Assembly (NCBI GenBank): GCA_035533295.1
Contig: DATLUA010000040.1
Location: forward strand, 6,942-70,941
Source of the DNA: JAGWJU01 sp035533295
Lineage (GTDB): Bacteria; Elusimicrobiota; Elusimicrobia; UBA1565; UBA9628
Reading direction: 5' to 3'
DNA: 64,000 bases
The notes under the pieces are model-generated. The model ran no database searches. It was given only the letters and a program-made list of their open reading frames with translations, and was not told where the DNA came from. Within the stretch, counting starts at the first letter, position 1. Every line of letters begins with the position of its first letter. A program made the translations under genes and the position numbers. Below, one piece after another: positions 24,601-33,526 of the stretch.

Positions 24601-25452
24601 GGTCGTATCATAATAGTTAACGAAACCGACTTCGTTGCTGTTGCAGCCGCCGCCAGGGATAGTCCCAGGCGAGTTGATAAAAAACGTCCTAACCGGAGGG
24701 GTCGAGCTTGGGTCTAGGGGGTTTGAACCGTTTTGGTACTTAAAAATTTCAAATTCCAGTTGATCTATGCCGACTGGAGTGCTTTGCAGTCCGCTGTCGC
24801 TGTTGTTGTATCCGATGGACGCGCAAACAAAAACTTCGTTATTGCAAATATTGCTGGAACTAACGCCCACATTGAAAGGACCGCCGCCTGCTAAAGTGCT
24901 GCCATAGGTCGTCCCGCATTGTTGGGCATAGGAAGGCTGAGCGAATTGTATTTCCGGATCGTTAGAAATGTTCCCGAAGCCGCGTGAACCGCTGGTAAAT
25001 GTATAACTGCTTACGTATGCGCCCGAACTAGTGCCAATGGTAATAGAAGACACGATGGTCGCATTGGCGTTTTCGATCGGGTCCTGGCTCGGTGGACCGA
25101 TAAAATCGTCAGCATTAAAAAAAACGTTATTAACGGTAACGCCATTGCAAACGGACTGCGTCGTTCCGTTAATATCGGCATTAAAGCATGCTTGACATGC
25201 CGGAGGAGCTGCGGCTTGCCCGCCCGGGACATTGCAGCATGTCTGACAATTCAACGGCGGACAATAGAAATAAAGATTTCCGCTGGAATCAATCTGAGAA
25301 ATGCAGTTTTTATTTACCTGATGCACGTACATCTGGTCGACATAGAGCTGGAACGCCGAGGCGGTGCGCGCGCAAATAATGAAGACGGCGCAGACGAGCG
25401 TCGCGCCGGAAAGATTGAAAAACTTCGTGAAACCCTGTTGTCGAGAGCTCAT
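21643..25452 (-). CDS. Large surface protein with FlgD-type Ig repeats and a T9SS-like C-terminal domain
   Basis: 1269 residues. After a signal peptide (to about 34) comes a Cys-rich region (about 55-110; PPLNCQTCC, PPACQACF). From about residue 370 there are about six repeats ending in a common WDGxDxxGxxxPxGxY pattern (AWDGRDNNGQIMPPGNY; FWDGLNNSEQVMPDGDY; NWNGRDINGLTVPDGDY; VWDGLDDSGHYLAPGFY), as in FlgD Ig folds. The last 90 residues (VYPNPVPGNYPTATFQIYF, LRIYNIAGELV, GIYYAVI, VKKILLQ) look like a type IX or por-type sorting domain. It is co-translated with the PorV-like gene. A TATAGT -10 box lies at 25488-25483; no good -35 is seen. The first third is clearly poorer in GC than the rest. 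Confidence 0.85.
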   Translation of the reverse strand: MSSRQQGFTKFFNLSGATLVCAVFIICARTASAFQLYVDQMYVHQVNKNCISQIDSSGNLYFYCPPLNCQTCCNVPGGQAAAPPACQACFNADINGTTQSVCNGVTVNNVFFNADDFIGPPSQDPIENANATIVSSITIGTSSGAYVSSYTFTSGSRGFGNISNDPEIQFAQPSYAQQCGTTYGSTLAGGGPFNVGVSSSNICNNEVFVCASIGYNNSDSGLQSTPVGIDQLEFEIFKYQNGSNPLDPSSTPPVRTFFINSPGTIPGGGCNSNEVGFVNYYDTTTNSTQVQTNPACTGPLGPYCVIWDGSINIQGGFGRSDGEYGVRATVTTNQVGTQGNIQVSAQSAYPQGSTYDANSEQPGQTDNIVSQQPIVVNANDVHAIQSTPTIVGKITGVAAEPYNITYRLSQDASFYLDISEPPSASIIRSVVPGLPEPGEGVPNGSLTDGDAWDGRDNNGQIMPPGNYLATLQSNSVDQYGQDLSYATTSQISLDPLQITDIQVQPLLGGSTSLAVLTYTLTEPATVYVDVYPPGTTFCSSLNNVNSVSLDSQPAVGGIGTPKDFEPSSGGCSGGNAVSLVAPIKHFVTQQISRTPVVTFWDGLNNSEQVMPDGDYVFVMYADLPSQEGFPFCQSGACTSGSPGDDRIWTSVAKTGFIPISRGYVGVSQITPITTVVGSSPPVTGIDPFTFDYSLSREANVNFVIINSLGQVVKTLVNNEIRPGNTGISETWSDGVGDNGQVVSSGVYIAQLAASDPFVPAQVTTTTVMFPVDLFRITDVQVQPLLVGTTGDVASLTYQLSNNMNVAWNIYPPGTIFKNQSTDWPPCGQLVGGNCADVVGPGGAEVAPIISIYGFRAGRFHVTENWNGRDINGLTVPDGDYVYDFVAQSTSTPAMYATDKIEGTVAVQRGYVGFPTFAVNPTIPQLFNSSAAATVQLPPYTIDYSLTRVSSVTIRVLNTNAPFNVVRTVIAGQERDGGISISDVWDGLDDSGHYLAPGFYTVEVLAQDIASENSQLSLSTAEATVAYQPLQVYDEAATIMDAAHPSGTIFYQVSQPMKVAIKIYKPGTTFDPFGNPTPPASISLIKLIVGVEPARTQAQTVWNGTDMTYSKVPDGNYEFTISASTDMNAIDDITGNVLVPSALANDFQSFGEIPVTRGASADPQGDFEGNTFVYPNPVPGNYPTATFQIYFPVQAVAHLRIYNIAGELVYTHDFPNTAPSYNAGPVTFVWNKANQAGRTVARGIYYAVIREEGTLGGAEVYQTVKKILLQ

Positions 25453-25556
25453 GTAAGCCTAAACCGTTGTCTTCCGGGCGATACTATACCCGAAATTCCG
25501 TTGCGCTTTTATTAACTGGCTATTAAAGGATTGTAAATTCCGCGGCGGGCAAACGC

Positions 25557-27326
25557 TTAATAGCGGAACTTCACGAAGCTGGGGGACGTCCGGCTTCCGG
25601 CCGGCGCGGCCAAAATCCAGAGCTGCCGCTGCCCGCCCATTTTCACCGCGGTCATGCCGATGACGTTTTCTCCCAAGTCATAGGACGCCCGCAGCGAAAA
25701 GGATCCGTCCTTGAAATCGTAAACGCCGAGCCTGCGGGTCTTGGAGTCGAAGTCCCATAGGCTGCCGGAAACCCACAGCAGGGACGTCGGAACCGCGCCG
25801 CCAAGCCCAAAGGATTGGACGCGCCCGTCCGCGCCGTAGCGATCCAGGGACCGGTTGGCCGCGTCATAGCACCAGATGGCCTTGCCGTCGTAAGCCATGG
25901 CCGTGGGCGCGGGACCCTCCGCGGGCAGCGTCGCGGCCACCACGCCCGGGTCCGAGGCCGCGACGCGAACGAGCCTGGCTTGGGCCGCGTCCGCGGTCCA
26001 GAGAGAATCGCCGGCGGAAACAATCGAGACCGGATGATAAGGAGGCTTGACGTTGGGCGCGAGAGTCGTCGGCGCCGCCTGCAAATCGAGCGGATTAAAG
26101 GCGTCCAACTCCCCGTTCCATTGCGAGACCCAAATTTTCGTGCCGTCGTAGGCCATCCCGGTGGGATTGGCCAGCGACGTCGGAACTTCCGCGACGGGCT
26201 GAAAATGAAAGGCCGAGTAGTATTTCCAAACCGGAATGGACGCCGCGGCGAGAACGGCCGCGGTCGCCAGGCCCGCCCAGATCCGCCGCGAGATCCGCCG
26301 TTTCTCTTGCGGCAGGCCCAGCAGCGCGACCGCGCGCAAAACGTTCTGGATTTTGGACGTGGTCTCGGTGGATTGGCGCAAGGTCTCCGCCATCTGGGAC
26401 GCGAAGCGCAGATGATCTTCCTCTTTGGCCTTCAACTCCGCGTGCCAGCTCTGGCGCTCGCGACGCAGCTTGTCCTCCCAGGCGGAAAACTCGGTGCGCT
26501 GCGTCTCCCAGGTCGAGCGCTCCCGGTCCCAGAGCTCGCGCCACTGCGCCCGCTCTTCCTCCCAAATCTTGGAGAGCTCCTCGAAATGCCGCTGCGCCTC
26601 GTCCACTTTCTTCAACGCCTCGGAGCGCTCTTTTTCGGTTCCCTCGCGGACTTGCCGCTCGCGCAAAAGCTCGGCCAAAGTTTTTTCCAGCGCGTTTTTC
26701 GCTTCCTTGAGGCTTTGCGACAATTTTTCCACGTCGCTTTGCGTCCGCGCGGCGTCGTCTTGGCGCGTTTGCGCCAGGGATTCCATCGACTGCATCTGCG
26801 CCAAGTATTTTTCTTCTTTCTTTTCCCAACTTTTGCGCTCTTTCTTCCAGATGTCGGCCTCGCCCATCAGGCGATGCCGGGTCTGCTCCAAAAGGGCGCG
26901 CAGGCGCTTCTCGTCTTCCTCGTGGCGCTGCCGCTCTTCCTTGAGGCTCGACAGCGCGGCTTCAAGCCGGGCCTGGACGTCCAGGTAGCCTTCCAGGGAG
27001 CTTTCCTCGGCGCTCCGAACCTGCCGGCGCAAACCGGCGATTTCGTTTTCCAGAAGGCGCTGGCGTTCGCGCAGGGCCGAGACTTGCTTCTCCTTGGCCT
27101 CAAGCATCTCGGACCAGGCCAACGCCTCGCTGCGGTGCTTGCTGCGCAAAAGGGAAACGGTTTCCCACGCCGCGCTGGGAGCTTCGGGAAGGGCGGTCAT
27201 CGAGGGGATATCGGAAACATCGGCGCCGGGAGATTGCGGCGCGCTCCGGGACACCTTGGCCCAGAGCCGCTCAATTTCCCCGCGCCACTCCGGCTGGGAG
27301 GACTCCTGCGGCGTTTCGCTCGCCAT
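25557..27326 (-). CDS. Coiled-coil membrane protein with C-terminal beta-propeller-like domain
   Basis: 589 residues. There is no signal peptide. Residues about 45-335 are a long coiled coil rich in Glu, Arg and Trp (WKKERKSWEKKEEKY; WEEERAQWRELWDRER). One membrane helix (IWAGLATAAVLAAASIPVW, about 349-368) follows. The outside part (375-589) has repeated strands of the type PTGMAYDGTKIWVSQW, SIVSAGDSLWTADAAQA, PTAMAYDGKAIWCYD and PTSLLWVSGSLWDFD, as in NHL/SMP-30-like propellers. With its N-terminus inside, it could tie a cytoplasmic scaffold to an envelope sensor. No family name is assigned. The promoter at 27337-27364 leaves only about 4 nt of leader. Confidence 0.7.
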   Translation of the reverse strand: MASETPQESSQPEWRGEIERLWAKVSRSAPQSPGADVSDIPSMTALPEAPSAAWETVSLLRSKHRSEALAWSEMLEAKEKQVSALRERQRLLENEIAGLRRQVRSAEESSLEGYLDVQARLEAALSSLKEERQRHEEDEKRLRALLEQTRHRLMGEADIWKKERKSWEKKEEKYLAQMQSMESLAQTRQDDAARTQSDVEKLSQSLKEAKNALEKTLAELLRERQVREGTEKERSEALKKVDEAQRHFEELSKIWEEERAQWRELWDRERSTWETQRTEFSAWEDKLRRERQSWHAELKAKEEDHLRFASQMAETLRQSTETTSKIQNVLRAVALLGLPQEKRRISRRIWAGLATAAVLAAASIPVWKYYSAFHFQPVAEVPTSLANPTGMAYDGTKIWVSQWNGELDAFNPLDLQAAPTTLAPNVKPPYHPVSIVSAGDSLWTADAAQARLVRVAASDPGVVAATLPAEGPAPTAMAYDGKAIWCYDAANRSLDRYGADGRVQSFGLGGAVPTSLLWVSGSLWDFDSKTRRLGVYDFKDGSFSLRASYDLGENVIGMTAVKMGGQRQLWILAAPAGSRTSPSFVKFRY

Positions 27327-27336
27327 GAACCTTGGC

Positions 27337-27364
27337 AGTGTAACAGGAATTTCGCCCGGCGCAA
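27337..27364 (-). promoter_or_regulatory. Sigma70-type promoter of the coiled-coil/propeller gene
   Basis: On the minus strand TTGCGC (27364-27359), a 16-nt spacer and TACACT (27342-27337). The start would fall near 27330, about four bases before the ATG at 27326, so no ribosome site would be in the mRNA. Confidence 0.5.
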
Positions 27365-27386
27365 TGGCGAAAATGTTACAGCGGAG

Positions 27387-27472
27387 CTACCGGTTTTGCA
27401 GCAGCCGCACCAACTCCTGGTTGGCTTGGCTCAAATCCACGCCGGTTCCCTGGTATTGGCGGAGGAGGCTCT

Positions 27473-27476
<4 letters not shown>
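27387..27476 (-). pseudogene. Copy of the 3' end of the PorV-like gene (29404-30771)
   Basis: Read on the minus strand it encodes LRQYQGTGVDLSQANQE and ends in RLLQNR plus stop, the same C-terminus as the gene at 29404-30771. About 84 of 90 bases agree with 29404-29493, and several of the differences are silent. There is no start or barrel here. The stop codon of the proline-rich prepilin lies inside the first bases of this copy. It marks a duplication or a lost paralogue. Confidence 0.75.
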
Positions 27477-28169
<693 letters not shown>

Positions 28170-28180
<11 letters not shown>

Positions 28181-29297
28181 GATTTCTCTTCGCGGCGGGA
28201 ATACGCGCGGCAGTGGCGGCGGTTGACGCCGGGCGGCGGAAGCCCTTGTCCTGCATGTAGAGCGTCATGACCGCCATGGCGTCCTGCGCGCGCCCGCTGG
28301 TGTTGTTATAAACCGCGACCAGCTCGTAGTCGTGGCTCTTGTATAAGGGAAGGCCCGACTCGCTGGAGTAGGAGCCAACTTCGGACAAGCCTATCGCATC
28401 GGCCCGCTCTTTCGCCCTCGCCGTCCAGAGCGTCTTGCCCGCGGTCAGGTCGCGCAGGGCCAGGCTCACCGCGAAAGGATGCAGATGCGCCTCGATGTAA
28501 TGGACGCGCGTGTCAAAGGGCAGGTTCAGGAGATGGGTCGCCAAGGTGCGGTAGACGTGCCGGCCCGGCGGCACGGCGAAGTGTCCGGAGTAGCGCCGCC
28601 CCTGCGCGTCGGTGTAGACGCTGCCCATCATGGCGTTGGGCGCGTTTTGGCCGGGCGCGCAGGCCGCCGCGGCCTGGGCGGGAGTGGGGCGCGCCGCGCC
28701 GAAGACCTCCGGCCGCCCGTCGAGGCTCACCATGACGAAAGGGGAATCGGCGAAAAGGGGCTTCATCGGCCGCCCCGCGCCCTTGTCCGGCGCGAACTCG
28801 ATGGTGATTTTGTGGCGGACGCGATAAGAGCCGGGATGGTTGAAGTTGAGCACCTGGGTCGCCACCGACAAGGGCTCGTCGGACATCAACGGCATGCCGT
28901 AACCGGGCGGAAAGCGCACGCTCAACTGCCCCTGCGAGAGGGTCGCGATGCGGATGCTGACGTTTTTCTTCCAGCCGAAGAGCGCGCGGTGGCGCGCCAT
29001 GTCGGCGAAATCCAGGTTGGCATGGCACATGAAGTCCGCGGGCCTGGGCCTTTTGCCCCGCGGGCCCACCATTTCGGTTTTGAAGCCCGTAATCCAAAGG
29101 AGCCCCGGCGGCTTTTCCGCGTCGAGAACGACATCCCGGACGCTCGACGGGCCTTCCATGGACTTATAGAACCGATCGACGAGATAATCCCGGGACAAGA
29201 CCACCTTGGTCGCCGCGCGGCCGAAGACGGCCGAAGACAGGGCGGCAAAAGCGAGGGCGCACGAAAAAAGGCCGCGACGGAAATGCCGCTTGGTCAT
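28170..29297 (-). CDS. Secreted protein of unknown function, possible copper-monooxygenase-like fold
   Basis: 375 residues from ATG 29297. This start gives a clean signal peptide (RRGLFSCALAFAALSSAVFGRA) and lies about 18 nt after the promoter at 29320-29348; an in-frame start 32 codons upstream would lie before that promoter. The mature part has FMCHANLDF near residue 90 and THLLNLPFDTRVHYIEAHLHP near 270, followed by FAVSLALRDLTAGKTLW. The spaced His residues recall the C-terminal half of peptide alpha-hydroxylating or dopamine-type copper monooxygenases and the plant SURNod19 group, but I cannot confirm the family. No neighbour explains its role. It ends 11 nt inside the proline-rich prepilin. 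Confidence 0.6.
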
Positions 29298-29319
29298 CTT
29301 TTGCCTATGGCGCAGACAA

Positions 29320-29348
29320 AGTTTACCCCCCCCCGCCGCGAAAGTCAA
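29320..29348 (-). promoter_or_regulatory. Sigma70-type promoter of the secreted protein gene
   Basis: On the minus strand TTGACT (29348-29343), a 17-nt spacer containing a run of nine G, and TAAACT (29325-29320). The start would be near 29313, giving a leader of about 16-18 nt. The TAAACT box is the same as in the two minor-pilin promoters. Confidence 0.5.
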
Positions 29349-29403
29349 GTAAAAAACCAGTAAACCAGCGAATGCCGGGAAATGCGTCGGCATCAGAGGC
29401 GGA

Positions 29404-30771
29404 CTATCTGTTCTGCAGCAGCCGCACCAACTCCTGGTTGGCTTGGCTTAAATCCACGCCGGTTCCCTGGTATTGGCGGAGGATGCTTTTCAAGTCCTCG
29501 ATGAGCGCGGAATCGGCCGCGCCCTGGCTCTTCATCTGCTGGTAGGCGCTCCAGTCCTTCTCGAAAAGAATCTGCGGGGTGTTTTTCTCGGCCGCGGATT
29601 TCTCCCGCAGGCGCTTCTCCTTATCCTGGATGCTTTGGAATTTTTGCAGGGAATCCTGATACTGCTGCTGCAGATCGCCCAGCCGCTTGCGCGCCTCGGC
29701 CTCGGAAATGGTCCGGTTCAGAAGCTGATTATCCAAGACCTTTATCTCGTCGCGCAGGGCATTAAGCTGCTGGGAGAGCTGCCACTGCTTGTTCTCCGCG
29801 GCTTCGAGCTCCCGCAGGAGAATGCCGCGGTAGTCCGTTTCATCCTTAAGCATGCGCTCGAACTCGGCCTCGGGGTCGGAGGCGCCGAAGCGCCAGGAGA
29901 CAGACAGGGCGTTGCCCAGGCGCGCCGCGCCCTTCAAGGGAATGGTGAGCGCGTAATCCGCCTCGCCGCCCATGATTTTCCAGCCCAGACCCATGCTCCA
30001 GGTCTGATCCCTATCGCCGGCGCGAAGCCCGAGACGCGCGGCCACGGCGCCATGCCGCACGGTTTCCCACCAGCGCTCCAAGCCCGCGCCGGCGCTGGTT
30101 TCCTCGCGGTAGAGCCCCGAGGGGCCCTCGTGGGCGACGTCGAAAACGAAAGTCATGTCCCGGACCGATTCGGACACGCCGGCGCGCAAGTCCACCGGCG
30201 GCTTGACGCCCCCGACCCGGCCGCCGCTCAGGTTTAAAATCGAGACCCCAGCGGCATACTTGTCATGAAAGCGCTCAACGGCTCCCATGTCCAAGGCCAC
30301 GGTCATATCCGAAGCCCCCCCGGTGGCGGCAGCCGCGTCCAAAAACTTGAGATTCCCGCCCGCCTCGAGATCATCCCCCGGCGCCTGCCACAGCCCCTGG
30401 GTCGCGTAGCTAAACTGGGTGGTCCGCTCCGAGGAATAATTGAGCGGGGCGTCGTAGATTTCCGAAAGTCCCAGCACGCCGACGCTCACCGGCGCGACGG
30501 CGACCAAATTGGCTTGGCTTTGATCCGTAAAGCCGGCCGGAAGGTTGAATTGCCGCAAGGCGTTCAAGGAAAGCGAAACGTGCCTGGCAAACGCGATGCC
30601 CGCGGGGTTGTAGAACACGGCGGCCGGATCGCCGGTCATCGCAGTGAAAGCGCCGCCCATGGCCACGGCTCGCGCGCTGAAGCCCTCGTCCTCGAAAGAA
30701 GCGTAAAGCGGAGATGCTAAGCCCAAAAAAAGCGCGGCTACGACGGCGGGGCGAATCATAGGAAGCCTCAC
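29404..30771 (-). CDS. PorV/PorQ-like barrel with C-terminal coiled coil
   Basis: 455 residues. A signal peptide (to about 25, ending in YASFEDEG) precedes SARAVAMGGAFTAMTGDPAAVFYNPAGIA, seen as SARAVAMGGAFTAM and DPAAVFYNPAGIA, the start signature of the PorV/UPF0164 barrels. Strands run to about residue 300 (SVSWRFGASDPEAEF). Then comes a coiled coil (about 315-395; LRELEAAENKQWQLSQQLNA, LGDLQQQYQDSLQKF) and a helical end. The extra tail should lie in the periplasm and could bind the cell wall or a partner. The last 30 codons are duplicated at 27387-27476. Four bases separate it from the DUF2723 gene upstream. Confidence 0.8.
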   Translation of the reverse strand: MRLPMIRPAVVAALFLGLASPLYASFEDEGFSARAVAMGGAFTAMTGDPAAVFYNPAGIAFARHVSLSLNALRQFNLPAGFTDQSQANLVAVAPVSVGVLGLSEIYDAPLNYSSERTTQFSYATQGLWQAPGDDLEAGGNLKFLDAAAATGGASDMTVALDMGAVERFHDKYAAGVSILNLSGGRVGGVKPPVDLRAGVSESVRDMTFVFDVAHEGPSGLYREETSAGAGLERWWETVRHGAVAARLGLRAGDRDQTWSMGLGWKIMGGEADYALTIPLKGAARLGNALSVSWRFGASDPEAEFERMLKDETDYRGILLRELEAAENKQWQLSQQLNALRDEIKVLDNQLLNRTISEAEARKRLGDLQQQYQDSLQKFQSIQDKEKRLREKSAAEKNTPQILFEKDWSAYQQMKSQGAADSALIEDLKSILRQYQGTGVDLSQANQELVRLLQNR

Positions 30772-30774
30772 GGA

Positions 30775-32493
30775 TTATAAACTTTTGCCGGAGGAAAGCA
30801 CAATGCGGTATTCGCCGGGGTCGGCGGCGAAGGCGGCCTCATACTGCGCCGAGGCCGCGGCAGGATCGAGGGATTGCGACAACCGCGCGGACAAATAGTG
30901 GGCGAAGCCGTAGCTGAGCCGGACGTCATGAACATAGGGATCGCGAAAGCCGCCAGGAGCGAAGCGCTGAACCGAGAAAACCCAAAAGGGATTTCTTCGC
31001 GCCGGGGATATGGCGCGCGCCGGCGCCGCGGGCGAACGCTCGACTTCCTGGCAGAGCCCCTCCGGCCGAAGAAAAAACGGATTTCCCATCAAGCCCAGCT
31101 CGGCGAGGCGGTCCTCGGAGAGGCCCGCGACGTAGACGGGGCGGTTTTTCATCCAGTCCGCGATTTCCGGCGCCAAATTTTGCTCCGTCGCATCGATGAA
31201 AATCCGGCCGCTTGAATCCGGGGAAGCCAACTCCAGATAATGCAGCCCGAACAAAGCCGTGTCTCCCCCCACCACGGCCGCGGAGCCGGGCGGCACGTCG
31301 CGGCGCAAATCCCTGGCGTAATCATAGGCCGAAAAATCGTTTCGATGAATGGCCGCGGCGGCGTTGGCGGCCAGAGGCCACGCGGCCAACAAGAGCGCGG
31401 CGGGCCAAACCGCGAAAGGCGCCCGCCGGCCCAGGCGTTCAAGGCCATAAGCGCAAAAGGCGCACAAGAATAGGCTGGGCGCGATAAAATCCGGAGCGAG
31501 CACGCCGCGGACCGTCCACTGGGAAAGATTAAAGCGCGTGGCCAGAAAATAAAGCGGCCCGAAAAATAGAAACCCCAGCGCCAAGCCCCGGAACCATTTC
31601 TTGTCGGCGCGCCATGACATCCAAACGCCGACCGAAGCCAGCAGCACCGCGGGCAGGCCGTTTTTACACAGGCCCTTGGCCAGATAGGCGATCAAATTTC
31701 CAGCCGCGGCCGGAGTCAGGGCAACGCTGTAGGGGCCGAAAAGCGTCAGCGTTCCATAAGAGGCCCGGCGCAGGACATCCCACGCCAAGCCCGCGTCATG
31801 AAGGCGAATCCAAAGAAAAAATTCCAAGCTCAACCCGAGGCCGCAAAAGGCGCAAAACCGCCCGAAATCGGGAAGCGCCGATCCGCCGAGGCTTCGGCGC
31901 TCTTCGCGCCAGAGCCAGAAAAGCGCCGGGGCAAAAAGCGCGAGGCTTTGGTGATTGACCAGACCCAGGCCGAAAAGAAGGCCGCTCAAGGATAACCGCT
32001 TGAGATGGGATTTTTCCTCGCCCTCGCAGAGCAGCAGCAAAAGCGTCAAAAGCAGCGCCTGGGCCGCGTACATCTCCTCGAGCAGACAGAATTTCCAAAA
32101 AAAAGCGCCGGAACCGAAGGCCAAGGACGCGCCCAAGGCCGCCGCGGTCGAGGCCGCTTGGCCCGTGCGTCGGCGCAAAAAAATAAAAAAACACGCCACC
32201 GCGCCGGCGCCGCAAAGCGCGGAGAGAACATTCAATCGGTAGGCCGGGTTGCCCAATGGAAAAGCTTCCAGCCAGGCCCGGCCCAAAACGGCGTAGAGCG
32301 GATAGCCCGGCGGATGCGCCACGGTCAAGCCCAAGGCCGCCGAGGCCAAGTCGGCGCTGTCCCGGGGCGCGATGGAGGGGTAGGCGCAAAACAAGTACAG
32401 CGCGAAGGCCCCAAAAAACAAGGAAACGGAAGGAACGGATGAGGCCGAAAAACGACGGAAAACTCCCGTTTCCTTCCATTCTTTCCGTTCCAT
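30775..32493 (-). CDS. DUF2723 membrane protein, GT-C glycosyltransferase-like
   Basis: 572 residues with about 11 membrane helices. The loop after the first helix reads CAYPSIAPRDSADLASAALG then VAHPPGYPLYAVLGRAW, the hallmark of DUF2723 (GT-C fold relatives of protein O-mannosyltransferases, with the acidic residue in the first loop). It probably moves a sugar from a polyprenyl carrier to a surface protein or glycan; the substrate is unknown. The first codons (MERKEWKETG) lie in the purine/pyrimidine inverted element shared with the Tad TPR gene. It starts 22 nt after tsaD and is followed after 4 nt by the PorV-like gene. Confidence 0.82.
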   Translation of the reverse strand: MERKEWKETGVFRRFSASSVPSVSLFFGAFALYLFCAYPSIAPRDSADLASAALGLTVAHPPGYPLYAVLGRAWLEAFPLGNPAYRLNVLSALCGAGAVACFFIFLRRRTGQAASTAAALGASLAFGSGAFFWKFCLLEEMYAAQALLLTLLLLLCEGEEKSHLKRLSLSGLLFGLGLVNHQSLALFAPALFWLWREERRSLGGSALPDFGRFCAFCGLGLSLEFFLWIRLHDAGLAWDVLRRASYGTLTLFGPYSVALTPAAAGNLIAYLAKGLCKNGLPAVLLASVGVWMSWRADKKWFRGLALGFLFFGPLYFLATRFNLSQWTVRGVLAPDFIAPSLFLCAFCAYGLERLGRRAPFAVWPAALLLAAWPLAANAAAAIHRNDFSAYDYARDLRRDVPPGSAAVVGGDTALFGLHYLELASPDSSGRIFIDATEQNLAPEIADWMKNRPVYVAGLSEDRLAELGLMGNPFFLRPEGLCQEVERSPAAPARAISPARRNPFWVFSVQRFAPGGFRDPYVHDVRLSYGFAHYLSARLSQSLDPAAASAQYEAAFAADPGEYRIVLSSGKSL

Positions 32494-32515
32494 CCGTTTT
32501 TTCCGTTCCCTTCCG
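32420..32515 (-). repeat. Purine/pyrimidine inverted element at a gene start, copy 2
   Basis: Directly after the tsaD stop the minus strand carries GGAACGGAAAAAACGG and GGAACGGAAAG units, then after a short centre the pyrimidine arm CATCCGTTCCTTCCGTTTCC. The arms can pair imperfectly. The start of the DUF2723 gene lies within it. It shares the exact GGAACGGAAAAAACGG core with the copy at 13177-13334. Confidence 0.6.
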
Positions 32516-33520
32516 TCAGCGCCGCGTCCAGGAGCGCACGGGCAGGCCCGGATCGCTCCGGGTGCGTCGCTCCACGGCGCCGGCCTTGAGCCGGTGCCAC
32601 CCGACGCGCGCGATCATCGCGCCGTTGTCCGTGCACAGCCGCGGGCTCGGCATGGCCACCGTCAAGCCGTATTCCTTCCCGCGGAGAACGGAAAGTTCGC
32701 GCAGGCGGCTGTTCGCCGCGACGCCGCCGCCGATGACCACGGAGCGGACGCGGAACCTCCGGGCCGCGGCCATGGCCTTCGAGGCCAGCGTGTCCGCGAC
32801 GGCTTCCTGGAACGACGCGCACACGTCGGCGATTTCGTCGGCGCTAAGCTTTTTCGATCCGCGGTCCCTCAGGCAATAAAGCACGGCGGTCTTCAAGCCC
32901 GCGAACGAAAAATCCCACGTGTCCGGCATGTAGGGCCTGGGCAGGCTCACGGCATCGGGATTTCCCTGCCGCGCCGCGCGATCGACCACGGGCCCGCCGG
33001 GATAGCCCAGGCCCAGCAGGCGGGCCACCTTGTCGTAAGCCTCGCCCGCCGCGTCATCCCGCGTGCGCCCCAAAACCCGGTAGCGCCCGGGGGCGCGGCA
33101 CAAAAGCAAATCGGTATGCCCGCCGGAAACGATGAGCGCGATCAAGGGAAATTCCAGCCGGTTCTCGAACTCGGCGGCGAAGACGTGGGCTTCCAGGTGA
33201 TTGACCGGAACCAGGGGAATGCCCTCCATAATCGAAATCGCCTGAGCCGCGACTTTGCCCACCAAAAGAGGTCCCAGCAGCCCCGGCCCGCGCGTGTAGG
33301 CCACGGCGTGAATTTTTTTGCCGCCGGCCTGGCGGCGCGCGGCGTCGATGACCGGATATATTCTCTGCAGATGGGCGCGGGCCGCGAGCTCCGGAACCAC
33401 GCCGTTGAACTCCCGGTGCAGGGCGATTTGCGACGACACGACGTTTGAGAGCAGGCGGCCGTCTTCGAGAACCGCCGCCGCGGTCTCGTCGCAGGAAGTC
33501 TCGATTCCTAGAACGCGCAT
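32516..33520 (-). CDS. tsaD: tRNA N6-threonylcarbamoyladenosine transferase TsaD
   Basis: 334 residues, full length. MRVLGIETSCDETAAAVLED is the family start; YTRGPGLLGPLLVG, NHLEAHVFAAE (metal-binding His pair), ALIVSGGHTDLLL, GEAYDKVARLLGLGYPGGP and FSFAGLKTAVL follow, and the C-terminal VVIGGGVAANSRLRE and MPSPRLCTDNGAMIA are intact. The enzyme transfers threonylcarbamoyl to A37 of ANN-decoding tRNAs with TsaB and TsaE, neither of which is seen here. The ATG is preceded by AGGGGCC next to the stop of the protease gene, so the two are co-transcribed. The end of the gene directly precedes the inverted element. Confidence 0.97.
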   Translation of the reverse strand: MRVLGIETSCDETAAAVLEDGRLLSNVVSSQIALHREFNGVVPELAARAHLQRIYPVIDAARRQAGGKKIHAVAYTRGPGLLGPLLVGKVAAQAISIMEGIPLVPVNHLEAHVFAAEFENRLEFPLIALIVSGGHTDLLLCRAPGRYRVLGRTRDDAAGEAYDKVARLLGLGYPGGPVVDRAARQGNPDAVSLPRPYMPDTWDFSFAGLKTAVLYCLRDRGSKKLSADEIADVCASFQEAVADTLASKAMAAARRFRVRSVVIGGGVAANSRLRELSVLRGKEYGLTVAMPSPRLCTDNGAMIARVGWHRLKAGAVERRTRSDPGLPVRSWTRR

Positions 33521-33526
33521 CGGCCC

